The notes under the pieces were generated by a model. The model searched no databases and had not been told where the DNA came from. It saw nothing but the letters and a program-made list of their open reading frames with translations. Shown here one piece after another: positions 20,880 through 49,859 of a stretch of 64,000 bases of DNA. Positions within the stretch are counted from its first letter, which is position 1; each line of letters begins with the position of its first letter. The position numbers and the translations under genes are program-made. This stretch comes from Mesostigma viride (lineage: Eukaryota; Streptophyta; Mesostigmatophyceae; Mesostigmatales; Mesostigmataceae). The DNA lies in assembly GCA_009746045.1 (NCBI GenBank), contig RPFO01001237.1:62001-126000 (forward strand), in the 5' to 3' direction.

Positions 20880-22730
20880 ATTGAATTGAATTGAATTGAA
20901 TTGAATTGAATTGTAACATAACTCCGTTGGGAGTATATGTAGCACATAGCCCCTGAGAGGGGGGCACATGGCCTATCATACATCCTAAGCTACTTCCTGC
21001 AAGGGTGGGGATGTAAAGGACCCTTGCTCTAGGTGCACCAGGGCACTTGCATCCCCATGATCTTCAAGCTATGCCCAGCGAAGGGGGAGCCTGTCATGGG
21101 GGGGAAGATCAGCATAGCTATACCAAAAAGCTAGGGCATGGCGTCTCAGCAGAGAGTTACTCCCTGCATGGGCACTGCGTAATTAAATAAAGCTAGGCAT
21201 CATCTGGAGGGTGGCTCATCATAGACACACATGTACATGACTAAAAAGGCTAGGCCTAAGCTGGTATAGTGCCTGTAGTAGGCGGGCATGTACAAGGCCA
21301 CTGTCTAACTATTCTACACTACTGCTGTATTATTCCCCTAGGCTGGGGCTGGAGTTGCTGGGGCCGCGGTGGTCGAGGGGGTCGCTTGCCAGGGCTTGTG
21401 GCCGACGTAGCTAGATGGCCGCCCCCTTCCAGTACACCGGCTGGCCCGCCTTGGTCTGCCGGAGCTGGATGTAGGTCGGCCATAGCTCCCGTCGCCGTTG
21501 TTGCTGTGCCAGGGTCAAGTCGTCGTCCACGGTGAAGGGAGTATTCGCGAGCCGCTTGCGGCGTCTGAGAAACGAAATCTTGTCCGCTGGGCTATCAAAG
21601 ATGAGAAGAAGCGGAGGCGCCCCGGCTGCCTTACCCCGCGCGCGGGGGAGGCGGTGGGCGGTCAGCTTGATCTCACCAAGAAGGCCCATGCGTGCAAGGA
21701 TTTTGCTCTCAAACGCACGTGCAAGCTTCTCGGAATTCTCACCTTCTTCCATGTCCAAGTTCTTGAGTATGGCGTTGAGGCTGCGCTTGGCAAGCTCGGC
21801 CTCCTCGCGGAGGTCAAGCGTCTGCCGCTGGAGCTGGGCTGCGACGGCGGAGGTGGTGGAGGTGGTATGTTGCATGTCCGCCCAGGTCGTGATGGGAGGA
21901 GCATCGCCGGCCAGGCCAGCCGAGGCTGGCTTGGCGGCAATGTCCTTCACTGCCTGGGCGGTGAGGCCTGCTGCACGTTCTGCAAGACCTCGATAGCGAT
22001 TGCATTATCCTTGAGGCGCTGGTCGATGTCGCGGAGCTGGGCGGTGATGGAGTCGGAGGAGGGGATGGCGGCGGTGGAGGAGGCGAGGAGGGTGGAGGTG
22101 GCGGTGGAAATGGTGGAGAGGAGGGGGAGCTCGGCAGCCAACGTGCTGCCCATGGCCGCCACATCTGCAGCGATGGGGGCCACGTGCTGCTCGAGGGCCT
22201 CCTTGAGGAGTGAGCGGATGGAGGATTCGGTTAAGGTGGTGGTGAGGGGCTTTGGGGGCCAAAGCTCCTCGATGGAGCGTCCAAGGAGGGAAAAAAAGAG
22301 GGCGAATTGCTGAAGGTGGGGGCGGCGGGCGTTGAGGACGGCCCTGTCGAAATCGCGCCTCTGGAGGAAGGCATCGACAAGGCGACCTTGGTGGGAAAGC
22401 TGCTTGCATAGTTCTATAAGAGAGGCATGCGTCCCGAAAAACACGTAGCCCAGGATGCGATCGGGTGTGAGCTTGTCAAAAAAGCCGGGCTGGCTGGCGT
22501 CAAAGTCGTACTCGTCCAGCAGCCCGTCAGGGCGACTGCGCTTGGGTTCGGGCGACGCTGCTGGCGAAGCGGGCGCAGGGGGCTGGACGATCACTAGAGC
22601 TTGGCTAGTGGCGCCGCTGCCTTCTGGGCTGGTGGGCGAAGCTGCAGCCGGAGCTGCAGGCGTATTTTCATTGCCGAGCGCAGCCGCCAGGCTGCGTTGC
22701 GTCGATGGGCGTTTGCTCATCGTATATTGC
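20880..22730 (-). mobile_element. LINE ORF1-only (half-LINE) element, minus strand
   Basis: ORF1 starts at ATG 22720 and runs to 21947, then continues in another frame to 21411. After the ORF1 stop there is only about 0.5 kb of non-coding sequence, then the LINE terminal block and a (TTGAA)n tail at about 20880-20912. No endonuclease or RT lies between ORF1 and the tail. The structure parallels half-LINE (HAL1-type) elements that keep ORF1 and depend on a partner LINE. Confidence 0.65.
21411..22720 (-). pseudogene. LINE ORF1-like protein
   Basis: N-terminal frame (22720-21947): MSKRPSTQRSLAAALG, a Pro/Ala-rich linker, ASQPGFFDKLTPDRILGYVF and a helical region. C-terminal frame (21950-21411): a coiled coil (LDLREEAELAKRSLNAIL), LTAHRLPRARGKAAG, SPADKISFLRRRKRL and VDDDLTLAQQQRRRELWP. 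The frames overlap by a few bases at 21947-21950, so a one-base indel is the simplest explanation. Likely an RNA-binding chaperone in the LINE RNP. Confidence 0.65.
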
Positions 22731-22864
22731 GTAATAGCTTTGGGAAATTATATCAGCATGTGCGTCGTAGAAAGACGCATCGATTGTGATATTCACGGCT
22801 AAATTCGGTGCTCAAACGTGAAAGTTATGAGCGCCGCCGTCAGCCATGGCTATCTCGTGGCTCG

Positions 22865-23118
22865 TGGCTCGTCTACCTAATTCTGATCGATTTGGCATGC
22901 CGCAAAGGTGAAAACCATTTGCGTTTAGTGCCGGTCCGCAGAAAATGCGATCTGCAAATGAATCCAGGCCGGAATCGAACTGGGGACCTCTCGTACCAAT
23001 TTCCTAAGGCATCGCCAACTGACACCTACAGTCATCCGCAAAAGTTCTCCTTTAATTCCGGGGAGTGATGCAAGCCTGTCGGATTTGGTACTAGATAAAT
23101 CATTCGAGATCTGTGTGT
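22865..23118 (-). mobile_element. tRNA-derived SINE, copy A
   Basis: The minus strand contains an A-box-like TAGGTGTCAGTTGG (23028-23015) and a B box GTTCGATTCC (22981-22972) at tRNA-like spacing, within a block shared with 49005-49270. The 3' part (ACGCAAATGGTTTTCACC, then a TGCCAAATC end) also recurs at 48824-48893. It looks like a SINE with an internal Pol III promoter and not a tRNA gene, because no cloverleaf acceptor stem could be paired. Confidence 0.65.
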
Positions 23119-23224
23119 GTAGGAGTACTACACACACAGATCAGATGTATGCATACAGTCAGATGTATGCATACGTGTGCATATTGCAAATATCAGCTAG
23201 CTAGCTAGTCCTTTTCCTATTAAT

Positions 23225-23590
23225 TGATTAATTAAAAGTGTGCTCCCGGGCCGTTCGAAGTGCTTTTAATCCCTGTATGTGCACAACAGGAAGAAAGGGC
23301 AGAGCTAGGTCTACCCCCTTTAATTCTCCTTCATGCCGGAGGCATGCCATAGGTGCAATCGGACACATACGATAGACGATCCGGCAAGTTCTGTGGGTGC
23401 AATAAGACCCATGTGAGCATATGATTGTTGTCTCTTTGATATCATAACAAGGGCTGGTTGTCTCCTTGATATCATAACAAGGAGTGTGGGCAAGTAATCT
23501 GATCATATAGCCAGGACGTAGCATGGCTGTACAAGGGCTAAGCTGAGGACATGGCTGGTTGTGTACCGTGTGTTAGCGGTGCACGTGACT
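23225..23590 (-). mobile_element. LINE/half-LINE 3' fragment
   Basis: Reverse complement of the 3' region at about 19000-19280, ending near a (TTAA) tail at 23221-23236. It contains two copies of a segment with TTGTCTCCTTGATATCATAA (about 23425-23485), a local duplication absent from the other copy. Confidence 0.6.
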
Positions 23591-24060
23591 ACCAATTTAC
23601 CGATTTGAGAAGTGAGACAACTACGATGAACCTAGTACAAACATTTCGTACTAATCGGCGCTCCATGCGGCGCTGTCAGCTGCATGCAGGTATCAAGGAG
23701 ACAACCAGGTATACTACTAGTGAGACAACTATACGCACCTGCCAGAAATGTTTGGCTGGTTTATAGATGCAAAATGATTGTACAATGTTTGATGTATAAA
23801 GACATAGTCATGGCTAGCGCAGCCCCATCGATTCGTTAGCTAGCTGCCCAAAGCATAGAACATGCATGCACATGGGCCGTACGTGCAGGCCACATGATTC
23901 ACCCAAAACCACTTTATTTACAAAATTACATTACGTCAGCTTCATGGCTGTATGCGACCATGCTGCACATCTATGCCTGCAAGTTTCCACATTAACTTGG
24001 TATTTTCAGTGGGGCTTATCTGCCAACAGTATCTGCTGACCTCCATAAACACCACCCAGC
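23591..24060. other. BolA gene 3' flank
   Basis: Downstream side of the minus-strand BolA gene. On the minus strand TGTAATTTTGTAAATAAAG lies at about 23933-23914; both TGTAA (green-algal) and AATAAA-type polyadenylation signals are present. Otherwise nothing is recognised. Confidence 0.5.
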
Positions 24061-27000
24061 TTATTGCGGTGCATCAAAATTTGGGGGTGGCTTGGACGCG
24101 GCCTCTTCTGGAGTCCGCGTGACCAGGTTGTCCACCGCGTGCACCGCCTGCTGTAGCTCCTCCCAGATCGCCTTGTACACCTTGCGCTGGCGGTTCACGG
24201 CCGTCTCCCCCTCAAACGCATCCGACACGACGTAGATGCTGCGCACGGGCGACGCAAGCGCAAAGCAGCACACACACCAAACAGTGGCAACGGTACAACA
24301 TTAAGTGAGACAACTAGTAGTATTTAAAATTAACTAAACAGACCGACCCCTTAATTCTGCCAGCATAACGCCACTGGTAGCTCTACAAGTATCCACCTTA
24401 AGATAGCACAATAATGCTGCTAGGGGGTCGAGTGAAATTTCAAGCATGTTCTAACACACAGTCACATACTTACAGAATAACAAATGACTACGTGCAATAA
24501 GAAACATAAGTGCAGTTCGTGGCCTGATAAACACAGGAGAAAAAGCTCCGCAATCCAAGAAGTGGTCTAGAACACAGTTGTGTTCGGACACGTTGGAAAG
24601 TGGTAACTTTTGAGGCAGGTATCCCAGCAGATGAGCCCTGAACGTCGTTCTAAGGTCGGGACTAGAATTTCGCAGTCGAGGCACCATGTACCTGAGGTAC
24701 CTCATGGGGTGTACACCAGCCACAACACAAGGGCTCCCACTGTGATGAGTCGCTTGCTTCACCCAGCTGCTATCCCTCATGAAGTGGCACAATTGCACGA
24801 ATCCAACCCTATCCGTCACTTCCTTCGATTTCAAATCCCTTGAGCTGGGTTCCCATTTGAGCAAACACCAGGAAAACGGCCCAAATTACTTAGACAACTT
24901 GCGGCCATTCGATCCAACAACCGTTCTTCAAGGAATTGCTCCCTCTTAACGATTAATGTTCATGTCGCCCAGCTGTCGGGTAGTCAACGGAGCAATGAAC
25001 GACTAGGCTGTTGTTTAGTGGCGAAAGAAGACAATCCAGGGCATGCCAAGACACGTATGGCGATACTGGGGACACTAGAAACAGTATCTTACTATGGACG
25101 AGCACCCAGATAGAGATAAGCACACAGATAGAGATAAGCACACAGATAGAGATAAGCACACAGAGAAGCACACGAGTACTCGGGTAGAGACAACACACAG
25201 ATAGAGACAGCACGCAGATAGAGATAAGCACACAGATAGAGATAAGCACACAGAGAAGCGCACGAGTACTCGGGTAGAGACAACACACAGATAGAGACAG
25301 CACGCAGATAGAGATAAGCACACAGATAGAGATAAGCGCACAGAGAAGCACACGAGTACTCGGGTAGAGACAACACACAGATAGAGACAGCACGCAGATA
25401 GAGATAAGCACACAGATAGAGATACGCACACAGAGAAGCGCACGAGTACTCGGGTAGAGTCAACACACAGATAGAGACAGCACGCAGATAGAGATAAGCA
25501 CACAGAGAAGCACACGAGTACTCGGGTAGAGACAACACACAGATAGAGACAGCACGCAGATAGAGATAAGCACACAGAGAAGCGCACGAGTACTCGGGTA
25601 GAGACAACACACAGATAGAGACAGCACGCAGATAGAGATAAGCACACACATAGAGATAAGCACACAGAGAAGCACACGAGTACTCGGGTAGAGACAACAC
25701 ACAGATAGAGACAGCACGCAGATAGAGATAAGCACACAGAGACGCACACGAGTACTCGGGTAGAGACAACACACAGATAGAGACAGCACGCAGATAGAGA
25801 TAAGCACACAGATAGAGATAGGCACCCAGACAGATATAAGCACACAAAAAGTCGCCCAAATAGGCACCCAATTAGAGATGAGCACCCAACTGACTGCCTC
25901 TCCAGTAGCAGGGTGGTGATGCCTGTAAACTAATGCCCCACAGCGCATGTGCTGAAATCTGGCGCCCCCACTTTCTCTGCAAAGGTTTGGCAACTGCCCC
26001 CCACTGCCCAACACCATGCAAGGGCTTCCAAGCACCTGTACAAGGCCCATTGCCTCAGCAGCAGTCTCGTGTCTCAACAGAGCCAAGGGTAGCGTCTCAT
26101 CGAACCGCGTAAGCATGACAAAAAATCAATCAGCCTACCTTGCTTTAGCTGTTAGTGCTTATCCAATTGTTCAAAATTAAACTACGAATGCCTAGGCTGA
26201 GGCCTTGAGCACAAATCACTTACTGCCCACCTGACGCAGCCGGCACGTCCTTCACCACAGGCATGTGGTCAAGTTAAACCATATCAGGGCCTAGATGACA
26301 TCAGGGCTCAGATCGTGGGAGCATCACGCGACCATGCCCACCTGACGTGGCGCTGGTCGCCCGACACGTCCTTCACCACAAGCTCCTTTGGCTCGAGCGC
26401 CTCCTGGATCTGATGGGGGGGGAGCAGAGGAGGGAAGGGGAAGGGGACGAGGGGGGTAGGGCAAGGGGAGGAGGGGAGGGGGAGGGGAGGAGAAGGGGAT
26501 GGGGAGGGGAGGAGGAGAGGGGGAGGGGAGGAGGAGGGGAGGGGAAGGGGAGGAAGAGGGTAGGGAAGGGGTGGAGGGTAGCGGGAGGGGAGGAGTAGGA
26601 AGGAAGGGCGAGGAGCGGGAAGGAAGGGGACGCCAAGCAGGAAGGAAGGGGTAGTGGCCGGAGATGGGGCCAAGGCCGAGGAGGACGCTGGTGTGTGTCA
26701 TGTTTAACATCTGTTGGCCAGGTGGCGACGCGCAGATGCAGTCGTGCATGTGTTGCCCAAGGACAGCCTAGCCGGGGCCATCGCACAAGACAAGTGCAAC
26801 TGACGTGTTAAGCAATGGGCTATGCAGGGACCGATAAAAAGAACAGCACAGGGACATGGGTTTAACTGGAGAATGACAACGAGACCTGAGAACCCCCCCC
26901 TATCGATCACTACAATGAGACTCGAGCAAACCGCGGGCTGCTTGCTGGTGCATGCGTGGGAGCGGCACAATAGAGATGGTCCACAGTAGCGCGAATAAAT

Positions 27001-27140
27001 GTGTGGAGTAGTGCAATTACATGTGCGCAATATGCCAAAAAACTGCGCATGCGTGGCATAGTGGAAGACATCCTGCAGCGTTGAGAGCGGGGAAAATGGC
27101 AAACGATCAAGAAGCGGGGAAATATGTGTGCGTGTGTACG

Positions 27141-27176
<36 letters not shown>

Positions 27177-27992
27177 TGGGTGCGTGCGTGCGTGCGTGTG
27201 TGTGTGTGTGCGTGTGGCAAGAATAAATAGGAAAGCAGCCGCCGCGTTTATCTGGTGATACGATGCGAAGTGGAAGGTTTTTCTAAGACGCTGTTCTGGG
27301 CAATTACTTGTTTCGCCGTCCAGCAGGGCACTGCAGAAATGTCATGAGCACCACAGCAGGATAGGGGCTTTCTTCTGAGTGAAGACCCTACCCTGAGAAC
27401 CCTACCCTGCCCGATGAGCGTTTGTAGGTGCAAAGATGCACGTAGACAGCAACGGTGTAAAAGAGAACGCTGTCGGGCTTCTACCCACTAAATGAGCTTT
27501 GTATCCTGCCTTCTGCTGCTAGAAGGCAATAGCTCACAATGCAATAACGATGTCGCAACGGCTAAGACACCTGAGCGTCCAAAAACACGCTGCTGTGCAA
27601 AACATTAAACTAAGAACACGTTGTCACCAAGGTGGCAACAAAGCAGTTAGGGAACGAGCCGAGAGTGCGGGCATAAATAAACCATTATGTGGGGGGTGGC
27701 TGGTTGAAGTGAATTGACTTACTTTCTGCCGCATGGATTGGATCAAAGGCGCGTCAATAGGTCCCGATACCGGGATGCTGCATACTGTGACATTTCGCCT
27801 GTGCATATACAATGGCGTTGCGGACAGCCTCTGCTTTAGACTCAATCCATTGGCACCGGAAGCACGAAGTGCTTTTGTAGGAGTTGCCCTGCAGGGATTG
27901 AGCATGGCTGGGGCATATGACGCCGATGACACTGCTGGCCTGGCCAGGGCGGCCACCGCGACTGGGGAGACCATAGCGGTAGTGCTAATCAT
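24061..27992 (-). CDS. BolA-family protein, probably plastid-targeted
   Basis: Family role: binds monothiol CGFS glutaredoxins and takes part in Fe-S cluster trafficking and redox regulation. Exons (minus strand) are 27992-27723, 26409-26342 and 24238-24061. Introns are GT-AG with phases 0 and 2, giving 171 aa. Residues 1-70 or so are rich in Ser/Ala/Arg with few acids, like a chloroplast transit peptide. The BolA domain follows: IQSMRQK joined to [20 protein letters not shown], then [27 protein letters not shown] and [16 protein letters not shown] with the conserved C-terminal His. The strong NRQR...YKAIWEEL match favours the plant plastid type. Intron 2 holds a minisatellite and a partial copy of exon 2. 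Divergently placed to the double-NAP gene. Confidence 0.9.
25095..25835. repeat. Minisatellite in BolA intron 2
   Basis: About nine units of roughly 75-95 bp built from GATAGAGATAAGCACACA and GATAGAGACAGCACGCA modules. Each unit is closed by a CGAGTACTCG palindrome. Unit length varies by loss or gain of the GATAAGCACACA module. Long open frames across it (Leu/Ser/Cys repeats) are artefacts. Confidence 0.9.
26215..26272 (-). repeat. Partial copy of BolA exon 2 in the following intron
   Basis: The minus strand carries GTGGTGAAGGACGTG followed by a shortened version of the exon end and GTCAGGTGGGCA. It matches the 3' half of exon 2 and its donor (26372-26336), about 100 bp downstream. It looks like a local duplication with a deletion. 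Confidence 0.65.
26418..26690. repeat. Polypurine tract in BolA intron 1
   Basis: About 270 bp of GGGGA/GGAGG-type purine on the + strand (pyrimidine on the transcribed strand, immediately before the exon 2 acceptor). It is H-DNA/G-quadruplex-prone and also serves as an extreme polypyrimidine tract. Confidence 0.9.
27132..27216. repeat. (TGCG)n/(TG)n microsatellite
   Basis: Short alternating purine-pyrimidine repeat inside BolA intron 1. Confidence 0.9.
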
Positions 27993-28883
27993 GATGTTAG
28001 GAGCAGATGTTTCAAATGAAAAAATAGCAGCGTTGTTCGCTGGGATAAAAGTGCTCGATTACCAAAGAACAATCAGTCACGGTCGGCTGAGCCACTGTGT
28101 CTGTCTGCACAGCGACCCGCTAATCGGAAAACCATGCGGAGAAGTTTAGCCATGGCCGGAATCCGGATGCCCACGTCAAGGCAGTTCACTGCAGATGGAG
28201 CCTGGAATGCTCTTGATACTATCACTCGTGTATTGTAATCTCGAGTATTGTTCAATCAAAAGGTCTATTTTGGGGGGGAAGGACGGTACCTCGATGCTAT
28301 GTCAAATGCTGATGCCACGTTTTGCCAACTCGGCCGCACGCAACAAGCATGCCAAATCGGACAAGAGGACTTCTACAGAGGAAATTCATCAACGAACATC
28401 TTACATTTTCCTTGGAAAAATTCAACAAACATCTACAGCCCAGCTCTACGGGCTCTCGTGCAAAAATTACTTGAGATCTCGCGGGAAACAGTCGACGGAA
28501 TCTGCGACGTTTCCGATTGGCGCAGCTGATGTTATGCGTACTGTCAAGTATTGCGTGTCAGTGAAAGCATGACGCACCTCGGGTGGTGGAATACACAGTA
28601 TAAACGTGAAAGCCTTGCTGGAAAACGGAGCGCCGTGTGTTACCAAGTCTTTGCAGGAGTTCCGCTTGTAATGCCATCATTGGCATGGTGTAGCGAGGTA
28701 TTTTAGCCAGGAAAAGGCGACTCGCGCGGACCTTGTGTGCGAGGGAGTGACCGGATAAAAAAGTGCGGACGGTAATGGTGTTGTGCTTTTAGCGAGGCAC
28801 AGCAGTTTAGCTGGCATCCCGGCAGCTCTGCCTAATTTGTCGGCGGGCAAGAACCTTAATTGGCTCATAGGATCTTCGAGAAC
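27993..28883. promoter_or_regulatory. Divergent intergenic region, BolA/double-NAP
   Basis: About 0.9 kb lie between the BolA start (minus) and the proposed first ATG of the double-NAP gene (plus). It presumably contains both promoters and untranslated exons. No core element can be assigned; open frames here have no recognisable homology. Confidence 0.45.
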
Positions 28884-46804
<17,921 letters not shown>

Positions 46805-47200
46805 ATGCGGCTTGCATTGAGTGATGCGAGAAGAATTGTGCTGCTTGCCGAGGTGGGCTATATATAGATGCGGCTTGTATTGAGTGATGCGAGAAGAATT
46901 GTGCTGCTTGCCGAGGTGGGCTGTAAATAGATGCGGCTTGTATTGAGTGATGCGAGAAGAGTTGTGCTGCTTGCCGAGGTGGGCTGTAAATAGATGCGGC
47001 TTGTATTGAGTGATGCGAGAAGAGTTGTGCTGCTTGCCGAGGTGGGCTGTAAATAGATGCGGCTTGTATTGAGTGATGCGAGAAGAGTTGTGCTGCTTGC
47101 CGAGGTGGGCTGTAAATAGATGCTGCTTGCGTTGAGTGACGCAAGAAGAATTGTGGGCTCGCCGAGGTGGGCTGTAAAAAGGAATCGTTGGGTAGTATCT

Positions 47201-47395
47201 GTTTAGGGTTTAGGGTTTAGGGTTTAGGGTTTACGGTTTAGGGTTTAGGGTTTAGGGTTTAGGGTTTAGGGTTTAGGGTTTAGGGTTTAGGGTTTAGGGT
47301 TTAGGGTTTAGGGTTTAGGGTTTAGGGTTTAGGGTTTAGGGTTTAGGGTTTAGGGTTTAGGGTTTAGGGTTTAGGGTTTAGGGTTTAGGGTTTAG
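47201..47395 (+). repeat. Interstitial telomere-type (TTTAGGG)n array
   Basis: About 28 units of TTTAGGG with one variant (TTTACGG near 47233). It is flanked by diverged direct copies of about 22 bp: GGAATCGTTGGGTAGTATCT just before and GGACTCGTTGCGTGGTATCT just after. It sits inside the gene-end minisatellite, so it is internal and not a chromosome end in this window. Confidence 0.97.
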
Positions 47396-47499
47396 AAGGA
47401 CTCGTTGCGTGGTATCTGTGGCGTGCCGCTAATAAGATTTGCAGCAGATTCGTGCTGCTGGACAAGGTGCGCTATGAATAGAGGTCGTAGGTGGTGAGG

Positions 47500-48810
47500 T
47501 GCGACATAGATAAGATCTGTGACGCGTGACGAGGGTGGGGAATAGCTATCCAATCCGACCCGTTCATTAATTACAACACAAGCCATCTGCCAGTGTGACT
47601 TCATTGCTAGCAAATTTCACACAAGCAGCCGTAGCTTTGTGTGCGGAGGTTAATTGCCTGCTGGCCAGATCATTTTCATTTGGACCTTTGTGACAGGCCT
47701 GGCGCCACGATGACATCAGCCCAATAGCTCATTCCTGGCCACCTGCCGCCAGGCCCACTGGATGCCCATTGGCTGCGGCCGTCAGAACAAATTTCCACCA
47801 CAGGTACAACACACTAGTTCCGGAAAGGAGCATTCCTGGCCACTTAAGTTGTTGGTCGCGCCCCCACAACTTATATGTTAATTGTAAAATATATATATAT
47901 CAAACATCAAATTCAACGGACGAGACGGCATCTGTCAGAGCGGGAGAAACTCTACCTAATTGTTATGCCGGGACGTAACATTCACATGATGGTGCTCTGC
48001 CTGTTTTAATATCATTCCAGATCTCAGGCATGCGCTCTTGGTCTCATGGATACTAGCATACTACTAGCATAGTACTAGTACTAGTACTAGTACTAGTACT
48101 AGTACTAGTACTAGTATTACTAGTACTACGAGATTACTAGTAGCAAGGGGGGAGGGGGGGGGTTGAAACATAGCAGGTTGTGAGTCTCGTGTCTGGACAT
48201 CCTCCATTGTGCTTACTGGACATTCTCCTTTGTGCTTCGTTGCGGTCGGGTTGCTGTCGTCTTGCATGGCTTATGCAGGTTCTCATGTTCTTTCAAGGTT
48301 CGTTATTGTCATGATCACAGGGCTTCTCAATTCATTGTGACCATTGCGCTGCACACCAGAGCTGTACCGGTCTCCGAAATGGTTTTCTTCGAAGGAGCAC
48401 TTCATGGCAAAGCGGTGATAGTCCAAGCATTTGTTCTTGTTCATGTTCCTACTCCGCTGATGCTCTACAGGACATGACAACAAGAATCGCTGCAGCCTTG
48501 TTGTATGGACACATTTATCTTCTCATTTCGTCTGTGTACATACATACAGTGTAGTTGTCTCGTGACGGCTTGAGATAAGGCTATTAGCACGGGCACGTCT
48601 TGTTCAAAACAGATCGACTTGCTGTCTTGTTTTAGTACGTATTTGAGCACACTCCTAGGCGCAATCTCGTTCTTTTCCTCGGACCTACTAGTAGCGCCTG
48701 TTGCCACTGCAGCAGCATCCATGGTGCTATCTGTCTAAATCATGCCAGCGAAATCCGATGGAGGGACTTGACCCACTAATTCTTTCTTATGAGAGATAAT
48801 AATTGCTTTT
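47500..48810. other. Intergenic; (CTAGTA)n microsatellite
   Basis: No gene recognised. A CTAGTA-type repeat at about 48052-48142 is self-complementary and hairpin-prone. Confidence 0.5.
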
Positions 48811-48823
48811 TGTGATACATGAT

Positions 48824-48893
48824 TGGCGCGGACCGGCACTGAACGCAAATGGTTTTCACCTTTGCGGCGTGCCAAATCAGAATATACGCTTGG
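48824..48893 (+). mobile_element. SINE, 3' partial copy
   Basis: Contains GCGGACCGGCACTGAACGCA then AATGGTTTTCACC and the TGCCAAATCAGAAT end. It is identical in type to the 3' part of the copies at 22865-23118 and 49005-49275. Confidence 0.6.
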
Positions 48894-48989
48894 CTGATTT
48901 CAATAGTACCGGCTACGCCCCCTTCTCAAGAAGGTTCCAGCCGTGTTCAGCCCGTCTCATGGTTCGAGACTGAACAAGTCTCGAGTGCA

Positions 48990-49275
48990 GACACGTGTGT
49001 AGTACTCCTACACACAGATCTCGAATGATTTATCTAGTACCAAATCCGAAAGGCTTGCATCACTCCCCGGAAAGGAGAGTTTTTGCGGATGACTGTAGGT
49101 GTCAGTTGGCGATGCCCTAGGATCCGGAGACGTCCGTCCTATAGTCAGCAAAATTGGTGCGAGAGGTCCCCAGTTCGATTCCGGCCTGGATTCATTTGCA
49201 GGTCGCGTTTTTCCGCGTTTTCCGCGGACCGGCACTGAACGCAAATGGTTTTCACCTTTTCGGCGTGCCAAATCA
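48990..49275 (+). mobile_element. tRNA-derived SINE, copy B
   Basis: Shares with copy A the 5' block (AGATCTCGAATGATTTATCT...), A-box-like TAGGTGTCAGTTGG (49096-49109), B box GTTCGATTCC (49173-49182) and 3' end. An extra segment of about 28 bp lies between the boxes, and a TTTTTCCGCGTTTTCCG insert lies in the 3' part. A (TTAA)-type run follows at 49282. Confidence 0.65.
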
Positions 49276-49452
49276 GAATACATGATTAATTAATTAATAG
49301 ACACGACACTGCGCGTCACGTGAGCATAAGTCCTCCTAGCTAGACCTTTTCAGTGGTTTTCCATTTGCGGGTATTTCCTCGTAAATGGTGGGAGAGCGAT
49401 CGCAGCAATGGTGCTCACCACTAGACACTCCCGGCCAGTTAGGCTGGAAACA

Positions 49453-49684
49453 CACGCCCTGATCAAGCATGCTACTTCCGGCCCCACCGGACGTCTAGGT
49501 CATCTAGTCGCTCTACACGTAAGCCAGCTAGCCATAATTTCCATGCACAAGGCTACACATTTCCACCACCATTCATCTTCATCATCCTGAACGACTCGAA
49601 CACGCGGACAAGATAACGGCAGGCTCGAGCTACCATGGTCCGGATTCTCCCGATTTCTGGCCTGCGCTGGTTGTCTCCTTGATA
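49453..49684 (+). repeat. Dispersed repeat, copy 3 (most complete)
   Basis: About 230 bp, homologous to 6113-6331 (inverted) and 1-102. It ends GTTGTCTCCTTGATA. It lies next to SINE copy B. Confidence 0.8.
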
Positions 49685-49859
49685 AGTCCTCAGTGGGAGG
49701 GGAATATGGGATGGAATGGATTATGTAAGCTATCTAGATCCTAGTTACAGGGTTGTGGGCACCACAGCCCGAATCGCTGTGAATGCCATACGCGGTACGT
49801 CACACGCGGAGCCCCCACAGACTTGGGGGTGGTCTCCTTCATCACTACATGCCATCTAT

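Noticed and set aside
21940-21955. Programmed frameshift in the LINE ORF1
   Set aside because: The two ORF1 copies both change frame near a CCRCAG-like site, but the shift is in opposite directions (+1 versus -1), so independent indels are more likely.
22971-23028. Functional tRNA gene
   Set aside because: A and B boxes are present but no acceptor or anticodon stem could be paired, and the block is repeated elsewhere with a common 3' end, so a SINE is more likely.
25075-26116. Leu/Ser/Cys/Tyr-rich minus-strand ORFs of 158-259 codons
   Set aside because: They span the BolA intron 2 minisatellite and are in-frame only because of the repeat.
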